This document shows positions 29,460 to 37,935 of a stretch of DNA of 64,000 nucleotides, one piece after another. A program made the translations under genes and the position numbers. This stretch comes from UBA5336 sp038745855 (GTDB taxonomy: Bacteria; Pseudomonadota; Alphaproteobacteria; Caulobacterales; Hyphomonadaceae). The notes under the pieces were generated by a model. That model did no database searches, was not told the DNA's origin, and saw only the letters and a list, made by a program, of their open reading frames with translations. Within the stretch, counting starts at the first letter, position 1. Each line of letters starts with the position of its first letter. Location: NCBI GenBank assembly GCA_038745855.1, contig JBCDLC010000007.1:1-64000 (forward strand), given 5' to 3'.

Positions 29460-30212
29460 TTAGAAATCATCGAAATCGGGCAAATCTTTGTACGGGTCTT
29501 CTTCTTCTCGCCCATTTCTGATCGCGGCTTCCCGCGCCTGCGTGTAAAGGCGCCGATACGCGATATAGGGCTCGGGCTGTTCACGGAGTTGCTCCAGCGC
29601 CTCATCGAATTCGATCCGGGTATTCAGCGCCCCAACCAGCGCCGTGCCGCCGCGGGCCGCGAAATTGACCGTGGTGTCATTCCCATACTGCACATAGGTG
29701 AGCGGATCGATCGCCGTATCGACGCCCATGCCGACCGTGTCCCGAAGATTGCTCGGCCCCAGGAACGGGGTCACGAAGAACGGGCCGGGGTCCACGCCCC
29801 AAACGGCGAGGGTTTGTCCGAAATCTTCCGAATGCCCCTCGACGCCAAAGTAGTCTGCCGCATCCCAGAGGCCCAGCACGCCAATCGTCGAATTCACGAA
29901 GAACCGGTAGAAGCTTTCCCCAGCACGCTCTGACTCGCCTTGCAGAACGTCGTTCAGGAACACGACGGGCGTGTTAAGATTGCTCAGCGCATTCGAGATC
30001 CCCGTCCGCGCAACCGACGGTGTCACCGTCTCATAAGCTCGCGCTGCAGGCCCGATGGCCACCCGGTCAGCCGCTTCATTGAAGGCAAAGACACGCCGAT
30101 TGAACCCTTCGAAAGGGTCATACACGCCGCCATCGACCGTTTCAGTTTGCCCCGTCGTGGCGCATGCCGTCGACGCAATCACAAGCGTGAACGTGGAAAA
30201 GGCTTTTAACAA
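29460..30212 (-). CDS. mlaA: MlaA/VacJ-family outer-membrane lipoprotein
   Basis: MlaA removes mislocalised phospholipids from the outer leaflet of the outer membrane. The 250-residue protein has a short signal sequence with lipobox at Cys17 (ASTAC). The family motifs YDPFEGFNRRVFAFNEAADR, RFFVNSTIGVLGLWD, DFGQTLAVWGVDPGPFFVTP and LGPSNLRDTVG follow. Residues of the pore-lining region look conserved. The start is TTG 30212: GGGAGGAA lies nine bases upstream and no ATG fits the signal peptide. It leads a two-gene unit with the mlaC-like gene. Confidence 0.93.
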   Translation of the reverse strand: MLKAFSTFTLVIASTACATTGQTETVDGGVYDPFEGFNRRVFAFNEAADRVAIGPAARAYETVTPSVARTGISNALSNLNTPVVFLNDVLQGESERAGESFYRFFVNSTIGVLGLWDAADYFGVEGHSEDFGQTLAVWGVDPGPFFVTPFLGPSNLRDTVGMGVDTAIDPLTYVQYGNDTTVNFAARGGTALVGALNTRIEFDEALEQLREQPEPYIAYRRLYTQAREAAIRNGREEEDPYKDLPDFDDF

Positions 30213-30355
30213 GGCAGAGTTCCTCCCGACCGAACCTTAGATATGGGCGCCTCCATCTGAGGGCGCAACAGCGCCACCACCCCAGAAGCGTTCACAGGTC
30301 CGTGCGTTTCTTATCGGCAACAGGATATTCGCGCAAAGATTCAGCTTGCGGAAAT

Positions 30356-30377
30356 CATATAAACGTATTTTTATGCG
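30356..30377. promoter_or_regulatory. AT-rich dyad, candidate operator for the ArsR-methyltransferase regulator
   Basis: CATATAAA (30356-30363) and TTTATGCG (30370-30377) form an imperfect inverted repeat (ATAAA-N6-TTTAT at the core) 18 bases before the regulator start. The size and AT-rich arms suit an ArsR-family dimer. The assignment to this regulator is inferred from position only. Confidence 0.45.
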
Positions 30378-30394
30378 ATGATGCGAGGTTGATT

Positions 30395-31360
30395 ATGGAT
30401 AATCTGGTCGAACAATTGAAAGCTGCGGGCGAGCCGACCCGCCTGCGGATACTCTCCCTGCTAAGGCGGGACGATCTATCCGTGGGCGAACTCGTCCAGA
30501 TCCTCGGCCAAAGTCAGCCGCGCCTCTCACACCATTTGAAAGTCCTCAGCGCGGCCGGGTTGGTCGAGCGGCTGCCCGAAGGCGCCTGGGTCTTCTACAG
30601 GCTTGCGGCCACGACCGATGCGGTCACCCTGCTCGCGCCCCTCTTCGAAAGGCTCGAGGCTCAGCCCGGCGACACAGTCCGGGATGAGGCCCGGCTCACC
30701 GCGATCAGAGAAGCGCGCTCCCACAGCGCTGCGGCCTATTTCGAAAGCGTTGCCGCCACCTGGGATACGGTGCGCAGCCTGCATTATCCAAATGAGGCCA
30801 TCGAGGCGGCTGTTCTCGACGTTGCCGGTAAGGGGCCGTTCGATCGCGTCATCGACCTCGGCACGGGGACAGGCCGGATGCTGGCCCTGCTCGCCCCCCA
30901 TGCCCGCCAGGTCGAAGGGCTCGACCTGAGCCATCACATGCTGAATGTCGCTCGCGCCAATCTCGAAGCTGCGGGTCTCACCAATGCGCGGGTCAGACAT
31001 GGCGATGCGGCCGCAACGCCCTTCGAAGACAACCAGGCCGATCTCGTCATTCTCCACCAGGTCCTGCATTTCGTCGATGTGCCTGCAGCGGTCCTGATCG
31101 AAGCCGATCGACTGATCCGCCCAGGCGGCCGCTTGGTCGTCGTCGATTTCGCGCCACATGCTTTGGAATTCCTGCGCCAAGAACACGGCCACCGCCGCCT
31201 CGGCATCCGGCCCGACACCATGGAAGAATGGATGTCTGCCACAAGTCTCGCCCTTGCCCCACCACGCCGGTTCGATCCGCCCGCCGGCATGGCCGAAGGG
31301 CTCGCCGTGCAGATCTGGACGGCCGAAAAACCCCAACAACAGAAGGAAGTTGCCGCATGA
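30395..31360 (+). CDS. ArsR-type regulator fused to a SAM-dependent methyltransferase domain
   Basis: Residues 1-90 form a winged helix of the ArsR family (LKAAGEPTRLRILSLLRRDD, LVQILGQSQPRLSHHLKVL, GLVERLPEGAWVFYRL). No metal-binding Cys motif is present (no CxC in the recognition helix), so metal sensing is unlikely. Residues about 105-310 form a class I methyltransferase: VIDLGTGTGRMLALLAP, VEGLDLSHHMLNVARANL, DLVILHQVLHFVDVP. Its stop overlaps the metF start (ATGA). Related proteobacterial regulators of methionine and S-adenosylhomocysteine recycling (SahR group) are ArsR proteins, some with such a fusion. By context this protein probably controls the downstream metF-metH operon in response to SAM or SAH; that is inference. 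Confidence 0.85.
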   Translation: MDNLVEQLKAAGEPTRLRILSLLRRDDLSVGELVQILGQSQPRLSHHLKVLSAAGLVERLPEGAWVFYRLAATTDAVTLLAPLFERLEAQPGDTVRDEARLTAIREARSHSAAAYFESVAATWDTVRSLHYPNEAIEAAVLDVAGKGPFDRVIDLGTGTGRMLALLAPHARQVEGLDLSHHMLNVARANLEAAGLTNARVRHGDAAATPFEDNQADLVILHQVLHFVDVPAAVLIEADRLIRPGGRLVVVDFAPHALEFLRQEHGHRRLGIRPDTMEEWMSATSLALAPPRRFDPPAGMAEGLAVQIWTAEKPQQQKEVAA

Positions 31361-32274
31361 GCGCCTTGTCCATAGCTCGACGCCAGGCGGGGGGAGCCCC
31401 GCTCGTTTCGTTCGAATTCTTCCCTCCGAAATCCGAGGCCATGTCGTCACGCCTGTGGGAGTGTGTCGCCCGGCTGGAGCCCATGGCCCCACGCTTCGTG
31501 TCCGTCACCTACGGCGCTGGCGGCTCAACCCGCGAGCGCACCCATGACACCGTCCGAAGGCTCGCCGAAGACACGTCCCTGACGCCTGCCGCACACCTCA
31601 CATGCGTGAGCGCGTCCAAGGGCGAGGTGCTGCAAGTCGCAGAAGAGTATTGGCAAGCAGGCGTAAAGCATATCGTCGCGCTCCGGGGCGATCCGCCAGA
31701 GGGCATGGGCGCTTCATTCGAACCGCACCCCGATGGGTTCTCGGGGTCGGTGGATCTTGTGCAGTCTCTCCGCAATCACCGGCCAGATCTGGGCAAGGTG
31801 TTTGAGGTTTCCGTCGCCTGCTATCCTGAGCGGCACCCGGAAAGCCGCGGCTGGGACGCTGACTTGGATCTTCTCAAAGCCAAGCAGGACGCCGGCGCAG
31901 ACAGGGCGATTACCCAGTTCTTCTTCGAACCGGAGACGTATCTCCGATTCCTCGAAAAAGTCCGCGCCGCCGGGATCACACTCCCAATTGTTCCAGGGAT
32001 CATGCTCCAATCAAACTTCAAGGGCCTCGCAAGGATCGCATCGCTCTGCCAGGCGCACCTGCCGGACTGGCTGCACGCCCTCTATGACGGATTGGATGAG
32101 GACGCCGAGACCCGTGATCTGATCACGGCCAATGTCGCAGCAGAGCTTTGCCACAAGCTCTCCGATGAGGGCGTGAATGAGTTCCACTTCTACACCCTGA
32201 ACCGCGCAAGTCTGGCGCTCTCTACCTGCCACCTGCTCGGTCTCAAACCCGATGCCCAGCGGGCTGCGGCTTAG
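31357..32274 (+). CDS. metF: 5,10-methylenetetrahydrofolate reductase
   Basis: MetF makes 5-methyl-tetrahydrofolate, the methyl donor for MetH. The 305-residue protein has the catalytic start VSFEFFPPKSEAM (Glu general acid) and FVSVTYGAGGSTRERTHDT. Further motifs are HIVALRGDPPEG, the FAD-site blocks VACYPERHPES and KQDAGADRAITQFFFE, and PIVPGIMLQSN. I start at ATG 31357, overlapping the regulator stop by four bases. The substrate pathway continues in the next gene, 9 bases downstream. Confidence 0.96.
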   Translation: MSALSIARRQAGGAPLVSFEFFPPKSEAMSSRLWECVARLEPMAPRFVSVTYGAGGSTRERTHDTVRRLAEDTSLTPAAHLTCVSASKGEVLQVAEEYWQAGVKHIVALRGDPPEGMGASFEPHPDGFSGSVDLVQSLRNHRPDLGKVFEVSVACYPERHPESRGWDADLDLLKAKQDAGADRAITQFFFEPETYLRFLEKVRAAGITLPIVPGIMLQSNFKGLARIASLCQAHLPDWLHALYDGLDEDAETRDLITANVAAELCHKLSDEGVNEFHFYTLNRASLALSTCHLLGLKPDAQRAAA

Positions 32275-32283
32275 GAGCAAACC

Positions 32284-33330
32284 ATGGATCGTCAATCCCG
32301 CATCGCTGCGTTGGAAGCAGAGGCCAAGCGGCGCGTCCTGATTCTCGACGGCGCCATGGGAACCCAGATCCAGGGCTTCGGGTTCAGCGAGGATGATTTC
32401 CGCGGCGAACGCTTCAAAACCTGGAACCGGCCGCTGAAGGGCAACAACGACCTCCTCAACCTGACCCAGCCCGAAGCGATCCAGACCATTCACGAGCGGT
32501 ATGTCGAAGCGGGGGCCGATTTCATTGGCACCAACACGTTTTCTGCCACGACGATCGCCATGGCCGACTACGCCATGGAGTCCGAAGCGGCCGAGATCGC
32601 CGCTGAGGGTGCGCGGCTTGCCCGTGTTGCCGCCGACCAAGCTGACCGTCCGATCGGCGTCCTTGGCGCCATTGGCCCAACCAACAAGACCTTGTCGCTC
32701 AGTCCAGATGTGAACGATCCGGGCTTTCGCGAAGTCACGTTCGAAGATGTGCGGGCTGCCTACCACGAGCAAGCCATCGCGATGGCGCCTCATGTCGACT
32801 TCTTCATGGTCGAAACCGTGTTCGATACGCTCAACGCCAAGGCGGCGATCAAGGCCCTGCTCGATGCCCGGCGAGAGACCGGAGAGAACATCCCGCTTAT
32901 CGTGTCGGGCACGATCACGGATGCCTCCGGGCGGACCCTGTCGGGCCAGACGGCGGAAGCATTCTGGTACTCCGTGCGCCATGCAAAGCCCTGGGCCGTC
33001 GGCCTGAATTGCGCCCTCGGTGCCAAGCTGATGCGCCAATACATCGCCGCGTTCTCGAAGATCGCCGATACGCTGATCATCGCCTATCCGAATGCAGGGC
33101 TTCCCAATGCTTTCGGCGAGTACGATGAAACCCCATGCCAGACGGCCGGGCACCTCGGCGAGTGGGCGGAAAGCGGCCTCGTGAATATCATCGGCGGCTG
33201 CTGCGGCACCACGCCAGAACACATCACCGCCATCGCAGAGTCGGCAAAAAATGTTCCACCCCGACCCGTCCCAGCGCTCGACCGCGCCATGCGCCTCTCT
33301 GGCCTTGAGCCGTTTGAACTGGCGAGCTAA
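32284..33330 (+). CDS. metH: Methionine synthase, N-terminal homocysteine-binding part (split MetH)
   Basis: This 348-residue protein is the zinc-dependent homocysteine S-methyltransferase domain of cobalamin-dependent methionine synthase, encoded separately from the rest of MetH (34470-37106). Family motifs: LILDGAMGTQIQGFG, GNNDLLNLTQPEAI, YVEAGADFIGTNTFSAT and GPTNKTLSLSP. The three zinc Cys lie in GLNCALG (about 242) and IIGGCCGTTPEH (about 306-307). Split MetH is known in Caulobacter and relatives. Unusually, a toxin-antitoxin pair and a third gene separate the two parts here, while the operon stays tightly packed. Confidence 0.95.
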   Translation: MDRQSRIAALEAEAKRRVLILDGAMGTQIQGFGFSEDDFRGERFKTWNRPLKGNNDLLNLTQPEAIQTIHERYVEAGADFIGTNTFSATTIAMADYAMESEAAEIAAEGARLARVAADQADRPIGVLGAIGPTNKTLSLSPDVNDPGFREVTFEDVRAAYHEQAIAMAPHVDFFMVETVFDTLNAKAAIKALLDARRETGENIPLIVSGTITDASGRTLSGQTAEAFWYSVRHAKPWAVGLNCALGAKLMRQYIAAFSKIADTLIIAYPNAGLPNAFGEYDETPCQTAGHLGEWAESGLVNIIGGCCGTTPEHITAIAESAKNVPPRPVPALDRAMRLSGLEPFELAS

Positions 33331-33331
33331 A

Positions 33332-33348
33332 TTCTAGATTTTCTAGAA
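33332..33348. promoter_or_regulatory. Perfect palindrome upstream of vapB, candidate autoregulatory operator
   Basis: TTCTAGA (33332-33338) and TCTAGAA (33342-33348) form a perfect 7-bp inverted repeat with spacer TTT. It starts one base after the metH N-part stop and ends 14 bases before the antitoxin ATG, with GGGAG between. VapB-VapC complexes typically bind such palindromes in their own promoter. Confidence 0.65.
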
Positions 33349-33362
33349 CGGGAGTTTCCCAG

Positions 33363-33593
33363 ATGGGTATCAATATCAAGAATGATGAGGCCGAAGAGAT
33401 GCTTCGGGCTTTTGCGGCGGAAGAGGGCGTTGGCCTTACCGAAGCCATCAAGCGCGCAATTGCCGGCGCGAGGAAGTTGCGATCGACCGAAATCTGCGGG
33501 CCCAACGCGTACGCGGCTATGCTCCAACGGCTGAACGCAACTGGCTTTATGTCAGACCGCAAGGCGACGCGGGAAGAAATGCACGAACGCTGA
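33363..33593 (+). CDS. vapB: VapB-type antitoxin
   Basis: The 76-residue product starts MGINIKNDEAEEMLRAFAAE, the short beta strand plus helix of the ribbon-helix-helix antitoxins grouped as VapB/Rv0623-like. The region GLTEAIKRAIAGARKLRS completes the DNA-binding fold. The charged tail (SDRKATREEMHER) would wrap the toxin. Its TGA overlaps the ATG of the PIN-domain gene by one base, the usual antitoxin-first order. It has its own palindrome and GGGAG site, suggesting autonomous control within the methionine operon. Confidence 0.85.
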   Translation: MGINIKNDEAEEMLRAFAAEEGVGLTEAIKRAIAGARKLRSTEICGPNAYAAMLQRLNATGFMSDRKATREEMHER

Positions 33594-34045
33594 TGATTGC
33601 GGTCGACACCAATACGATTGTCTATGCGGTAGACAAGCGCGATCCCACGAAGAACGTGACGAGCGCTGTGCTCATGGCGGACTTGGCTGTGCGGGACGAT
33701 GTCGTGATCCCACTGCAGGTGCTTGGAGAACTGTCGAACGCGCTAAGGCGGCGGGTGAAGGTGCCCGGCGAGATCGTTTCCGAACTGGTGTCGATGCATC
33801 TCCAGAATTTCCATAGTTTTCAATATAATGCCGAGGACGTGCTGGTCGGCAATGAACTCGCAAATCGCGGTGTTTCCTCGTTCTGGGACGGCGTTCTACT
33901 GGCGTCGTGCGAGCGGTTTGGCTGCAAGGTCCTGATTTCCGAGGATATGAACGACGGTTTCATGTTCGGCGCGCTCGAGATCGTCTCACCCTTCGCAGGG
34001 GCAGGCGCGCGTTCGCCGAGACTTGCTGAGGTGCTCATCCAATGA
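33593..34045 (+). CDS. vapC: VapC-type PIN-domain toxin
   Basis: PIN-domain toxins are Mg-dependent ribonucleases that cut tRNA or rRNA. In this 150-residue protein the acidic active-site residues are in place: Asp5 in MIAVDTNTIVYAVD, Glu in QVLGELSNALRRR (about 44), Asp in SSFWDGVLLAS (about 98) and Asp in LISEDMNDG (about 120). The fold is complete and no inactivating change is seen, so the toxin is probably functional. The RNA target cannot be read from sequence. The stop overlaps the start of the next gene by four bases (ATGA), which joins the pair to the downstream metabolic genes. Confidence 0.9.
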   Translation: MIAVDTNTIVYAVDKRDPTKNVTSAVLMADLAVRDDVVIPLQVLGELSNALRRRVKVPGEIVSELVSMHLQNFHSFQYNAEDVLVGNELANRGVSSFWDGVLLASCERFGCKVLISEDMNDGFMFGALEIVSPFAGAGARSPRLAEVLIQ

Positions 34046-34473
34046 CCCTTCCCCCCGTCTCCCCTGGCGATGCGTTCGCCTTTTACGGCCTGCTCAAGCA
34101 GGGCGCCGCCGGTATGCCCGAGAATATCGACCTCGAAGCCACCGGCGCATTCGAAGGGCCAATCCGGCTGCTGGGCACGCTTCACGACCTCGGCGGCTTT
34201 CCTGGCATGGTGCAAGGGGAAACGCTTTGCCATGCTGTGATCTGGCGCATCTCGGACGTCTCCATCGTCCCCGCCCTCGACGATTTCGAGGACGTGCTGC
34301 CCGATGATCCCGCCGCATCCCTTTACCGCCGCGAGCGCTGGCCTCTGCTCGACGACACCGCTACCCCGACAGGCGAAACCGCCCATATCTATGTCTTCAA
34401 CCAGTCAACGGCCCAGTACCCCGTCATCTCCGATGGCAACTGGCCCCTAGACAGGGGACGAACCCGCAAATGA
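34042..34473 (+). CDS. Gamma-glutamylcyclotransferase-like (AIG2/GGCT) protein
   Basis: The 143-residue protein has the GGCT-like fold: AFYGLLKQG (equivalent of the YGSL substrate loop), GFPGMVQGETLCHAVIWRI and a likely catalytic acid in ALDDFEDVLP. It ends with the family pattern YRRERW ... AHIYVFN. Relatives release 5-oxoproline from gamma-glutamyl amines or glutathione-type compounds; the substrate here is not known. It overlaps vapC by four bases and the MetH C-part by four bases (ATGA at both ends), so it is fully embedded in the methionine operon. Confidence 0.85.
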   Translation: MTLPPVSPGDAFAFYGLLKQGAAGMPENIDLEATGAFEGPIRLLGTLHDLGGFPGMVQGETLCHAVIWRISDVSIVPALDDFEDVLPDDPAASLYRRERWPLLDDTATPTGETAHIYVFNQSTAQYPVISDGNWPLDRGRTRK

Positions 34474-37106
34474 CCCAACCCTCTCAGACCTTCGTCAACA
34501 TCGGTGAACGCACCAATGTCACCGGTTCGGCGCGCTTCAAGAAGCTGATCCTTGCCGGCGACTACACCGAAGCCGTCGAGGTAGCGCGCCAGCAGGTCGA
34601 AAACGGTGCCCAGATCATCGATGTGAACATGGATGAGGGCATGCTCGATGGTGCCGACGCGATGCGCACCTTCCTCAATCTGATCGCTGCGGAACCCGAT
34701 ATCGCCCGCGTGCCCCTCATGGTCGACAGCTCGAAGTGGGATGTGATCGAGGCCGGGCTCCAATGCGTCCAGGGCAAGGCGGTGGTGAACTCCATCTCCC
34801 TGAAGGAAGGCGAGGCCCAGTTCCTCGAACACGCCCATGCCTGCCTCGCCTACGGTGCCGCCGTTGTGGTCATGGCGTTCGATGAGGAGGGCCAGGCCGA
34901 TACGGCAGCACGCAAGATCGAGATCTGCCAGCGCGCCTACAAGATCCTCACCGAGACCGTCGGCTTTCCCCCAGAGGATATCATCTTCGACCCGAACATC
35001 TTCGCCGTCGCCACCGGTATCGAAGAGCACAACACCTACGCCGTGGATTTCATCGAAGCCGCCCGTGAGATCCGCAGAACCTGCCCCGGCTGCCACATCT
35101 CAGGCGGCCTATCGAACGTATCCTTCAGCTTCCGCGGCAACGAGCCCGTCCGCCGGGCCATGCACTCGGTGTTCCTCTACCACGCCATTCCCGCCGGCAT
35201 GGACATGGGCATCGTCAATGCCGGACAGCTCGACATCTATGACGAGATCGACCCGCCCCTGCGCGAGGCCGTCGAGGACGTGATCCTCAACCGCCGGGAC
35301 GACGCAACCGAGCGCCTGGTCGATCTCGCCGAGACCTATCGCGGCCAGAAGGGCAAGGCCAAGGTCAAGGACACCAAGTGGCGCGAAGCCAACGTGCAGA
35401 AGCGGCTGGAACACGCGCTCATCAACGGCATCCTCGACCATATCGTCGAGGACACCGAAGAAGCCCGCCAGGGCTATGACCGTCCGCTCCACGTCATCGA
35501 AGGCCCTTTGATGGACGGTATGAACATCGTCGGAGACCTCTTCGGCTCCGGCAAGATGTTCCTGCCCCAGGTGGTGAAGTCAGCCCGCGTCATGAAGGCC
35601 GCCGTCGCCCACCTCGAACCCTTCATGGAGCGCGAGAAGGAGGAGATGGGCCTCGTCGGCAAGTCCAACGGCAAGGTGCTCCTCGCGACCGTGAAAGGCG
35701 ATGTCCACGATATCGGCAAGAACATTGTCGGCGTCGTCCTCGCGTGTAACGGCTACGAAATCATCGACCTCGGCGTCATGGTGCCCGCCGAGACCATTCT
35801 CGACGAGGCCGAAAAGCACAGCGTCGACATGATCGGACTGAGCGGTCTCATCACGCCCAGCCTCGATGAAATGGTCTTCGTCGCCGCCGAGATGCAGCGG
35901 CTCGGCCTCGACAAACCCCTGCTGATCGGCGGCGCGACGACCAGTCCAGCCCACACCGCCGTCAAGATCGAACCTGCCTACCGCGACGGACCGGTCGTCC
36001 ATGTCACCGATGCCTCCCGAGCCGTTGGCGTGGTCGGCGCGCTCATGAACACCGAAGAGCGGGGAAAACTCTGGGAAACCACCCAGGCGCGCTACCAGCG
36101 CATGCGCGAAGCCCGTGAGGGCGGACCACCGAAACCGCGCCTGCCCATCGCCGATGCCCGTGCCGCCGCTTTCGATCCCGGCACGGACCCCCACACGCCG
36201 CCGCCGACGTTCACGGGGGTTCGAACCTTCGAGGATTTCGACCTTGCAGAAATCACCCGCTACATCGACTGGACGCCCTACTTCGCGAGCTGGGACCTGG
36301 CAGGCCGTTTCCCTCAGATCCTCGATGATGAAGTCGTCGGCGAAGCAGCGACCGATCTCTGGAACGAAACCCAGGCCATGCTCCAGCGCGTCATCGGCGA
36401 ACAATGGTTCAAGCCGAAGGCCGTTGTCGGCTTCTGGGCTGCGGGCCGCCGCGGCGATGACATTCGCCTTGAGACCGGAGACACGCTCTACACCCTGCGC
36501 CAGCAGATGGTGAAATCCAATGGCAAGGCGAACTTCGCCCTCTCCGACTTTGTCCGCGAGCGCGGCGACCATGTGGGCGCCTTTTGCGTGACCGCCGGGC
36601 CCGAAGCCGATGCCCTCGCCAAGGCCTTCGAGGCCGCCGGAGACGACTACCAGGCCATCATGGTGAAGGCCCTTGCCGACCGGTTCGCCGAAGCGATGGC
36701 GGAAATGATGCACGCCCGGGTCCGCACCGAGCTTTGGCCCTACGCCACCGATGAAACCCTCTCCAATGACGAACTGATCAAGGAAAAATATCGCGGCATC
36801 CGCCCTGCGCCCGGCTATCCGGCCCAGCCCGACCACACCGAGAAGGAGACCCTGTTCAAGCTCCTCGAAGCCGAGGCCCGCATCGGCGTCTCTCTCACCA
36901 CTAGCTTCGCCATGGACCCGGCTCCATCGGTGTCAGGGCTCTATTTCAGCCACCCCGATGCCGCCTATTTCGCCGTCGGCCGCATCGAGCGTGACCAGGT
37001 CGCCGACTATGCCCACCGCAAGGGCTGGGACCTGCGCACCGCCGAACGCTGGCTCGCCCCGATCCTCAACTACGACCCCTTCGAAGTGGCGGTGGCTGCG
37101 GAGTAG
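34470..37106 (+). CDS. metH: Methionine synthase, pterin/cobalamin/activation part (split MetH)
   Basis: This 878-residue protein completes MetH. The methyl-THF domain (about 1-280) starts FVNIGERTNVTGSARFKKLI, with DVNMDEGMLDG and ISGGLSNVSFSFRGN. The cobalamin cap spans about 320-400. The B12 domain has the lower-ligand His in VKGDVHDIGKNIVG (about 411), then GLSGLITPSLDEM and IGGATTSPAHTA. The activation domain binds SAM via RPAPGYPAQPDH (about 777), and the protein ends with a C-terminal LAPILNYDP. It needs the separate N-terminal protein (32284-33330) to bind homocysteine. All key residues appear intact. Confidence 0.97.
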   Translation: MTQPSQTFVNIGERTNVTGSARFKKLILAGDYTEAVEVARQQVENGAQIIDVNMDEGMLDGADAMRTFLNLIAAEPDIARVPLMVDSSKWDVIEAGLQCVQGKAVVNSISLKEGEAQFLEHAHACLAYGAAVVVMAFDEEGQADTAARKIEICQRAYKILTETVGFPPEDIIFDPNIFAVATGIEEHNTYAVDFIEAAREIRRTCPGCHISGGLSNVSFSFRGNEPVRRAMHSVFLYHAIPAGMDMGIVNAGQLDIYDEIDPPLREAVEDVILNRRDDATERLVDLAETYRGQKGKAKVKDTKWREANVQKRLEHALINGILDHIVEDTEEARQGYDRPLHVIEGPLMDGMNIVGDLFGSGKMFLPQVVKSARVMKAAVAHLEPFMEREKEEMGLVGKSNGKVLLATVKGDVHDIGKNIVGVVLACNGYEIIDLGVMVPAETILDEAEKHSVDMIGLSGLITPSLDEMVFVAAEMQRLGLDKPLLIGGATTSPAHTAVKIEPAYRDGPVVHVTDASRAVGVVGALMNTEERGKLWETTQARYQRMREAREGGPPKPRLPIADARAAAFDPGTDPHTPPPTFTGVRTFEDFDLAEITRYIDWTPYFASWDLAGRFPQILDDEVVGEAATDLWNETQAMLQRVIGEQWFKPKAVVGFWAAGRRGDDIRLETGDTLYTLRQQMVKSNGKANFALSDFVRERGDHVGAFCVTAGPEADALAKAFEAAGDDYQAIMVKALADRFAEAMAEMMHARVRTELWPYATDETLSNDELIKEKYRGIRPAPGYPAQPDHTEKETLFKLLEAEARIGVSLTTSFAMDPAPSVSGLYFSHPDAAYFAVGRIERDQVADYAHRKGWDLRTAERWLAPILNYDPFEVAVAAE

Positions 37107-37109
37107 GGG

Positions 37110-37555
37110 TGTAGGATAACTTCTCCCCTATCCACGCCCCGCGCCCTGTAATCCTTGCGAAAACGCAGGACTTATCCGACGGGCTTGCGCCCGTGATACG
37201 CTTCCCACCAAATGTCGAACATCACCGACACCATCGAGGAGCTGCGCCCATTCGGCGAGCAGCTATACACCCGCGTGCTGGGCCGAGATGACCTGCATCT
37301 CGCGCCGGACTTTCTCACGCGGGCCGCTGCTGCACGCCTGAAGGCCGGCATCGCCATGCTCGAATCCTGGATCAGACGCGTGCTTATCCTCCTCGCCCTG
37401 GAAATCGAGCCCACCCTCTCAAACGATGACCATCCCCACATCCGCTACTTCCGAGAGCGCAAACTGAGCTCACCCACACACGCCCTCCGCATCTTCCCCA
37501 GCGGCGGCCCCTTCGACCGCAATCGCATCGAAGCGCTCAAAGCCAAAGCAAAAGC
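37110..37555 (+). repeat. Inverted duplicate, copy B (partner at 1-445)
   Basis: This segment begins four bases after the MetH stop and repeats the promoter and 5' half of the gene at the left window edge, in the opposite orientation. The first 240 coding bases are nearly identical between copies. The two copies are about 36.7 kb apart and could support an inversion by homologous recombination. Confidence 0.9.
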
Positions 37556-37877
37556 GAAATCCCAAACCTATCCCGGCCACCACCAGCCGAGCGGCCCCAT
37601 CAACGCCGCCCCACTCCTGAACCGTCTCGCCGCGCTCAAAGCGCTCATCGACGACCCAGCAGCCCGGGCAAGGCGCCTCGCCTACCACCTGGCCCGCCGC
37701 CGCCCCGGCCTCCTCAGGGCACCGCCCTACCGCGGCCCCCACAGCGGCCAGCAATTCGGCACCGAACCCGGCGCGCTCCACGACAGCTTCGCCGTCGCCA
37801 TCCTCGAGCAAAGCCGAGCCCGCCCCCCACCTCTAGGCCGAGCCCCCAACAACAGCCCCAGAATCCGCCAGCTCTAA
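37212..37877 (+). CDS. Hypothetical protein, full-length paralogue of the left-edge gene
   Basis: The 221-residue product starts MSNITDTIEELRPFGEQLYT. Residues 1-100 are well conserved between the two copies. Residues about 115-130 are Lys/Ala-rich (KAKAKAKSQTY). The C-terminal third is rich in Pro, Arg and Gly (HLARRRPGLLRAPPYRGPHS). No signal peptide, membrane segment or catalytic motif is recognisable and I cannot name the family. There is no Shine-Dalgarno immediately before the ATG, but the whole upstream 100 bases are duplicated with the gene, which argues for a functional promoter. It follows the methionine operon on the same strand but probably has its own transcript. Confidence 0.75.
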   Translation: MSNITDTIEELRPFGEQLYTRVLGRDDLHLAPDFLTRAAAARLKAGIAMLESWIRRVLILLALEIEPTLSNDDHPHIRYFRERKLSSPTHALRIFPSGGPFDRNRIEALKAKAKAKSQTYPGHHQPSGPINAAPLLNRLAALKALIDDPAARARRLAYHLARRRPGLLRAPPYRGPHSGQQFGTEPGALHDSFAVAILEQSRARPPPLGRAPNNSPRIRQL

Positions 37878-37935
37878 CCCGCGCGCGGAAACGCGGACGG
37901 CTGCCTGCTACTCACCGAAAGGAAAAACCCCGCCC

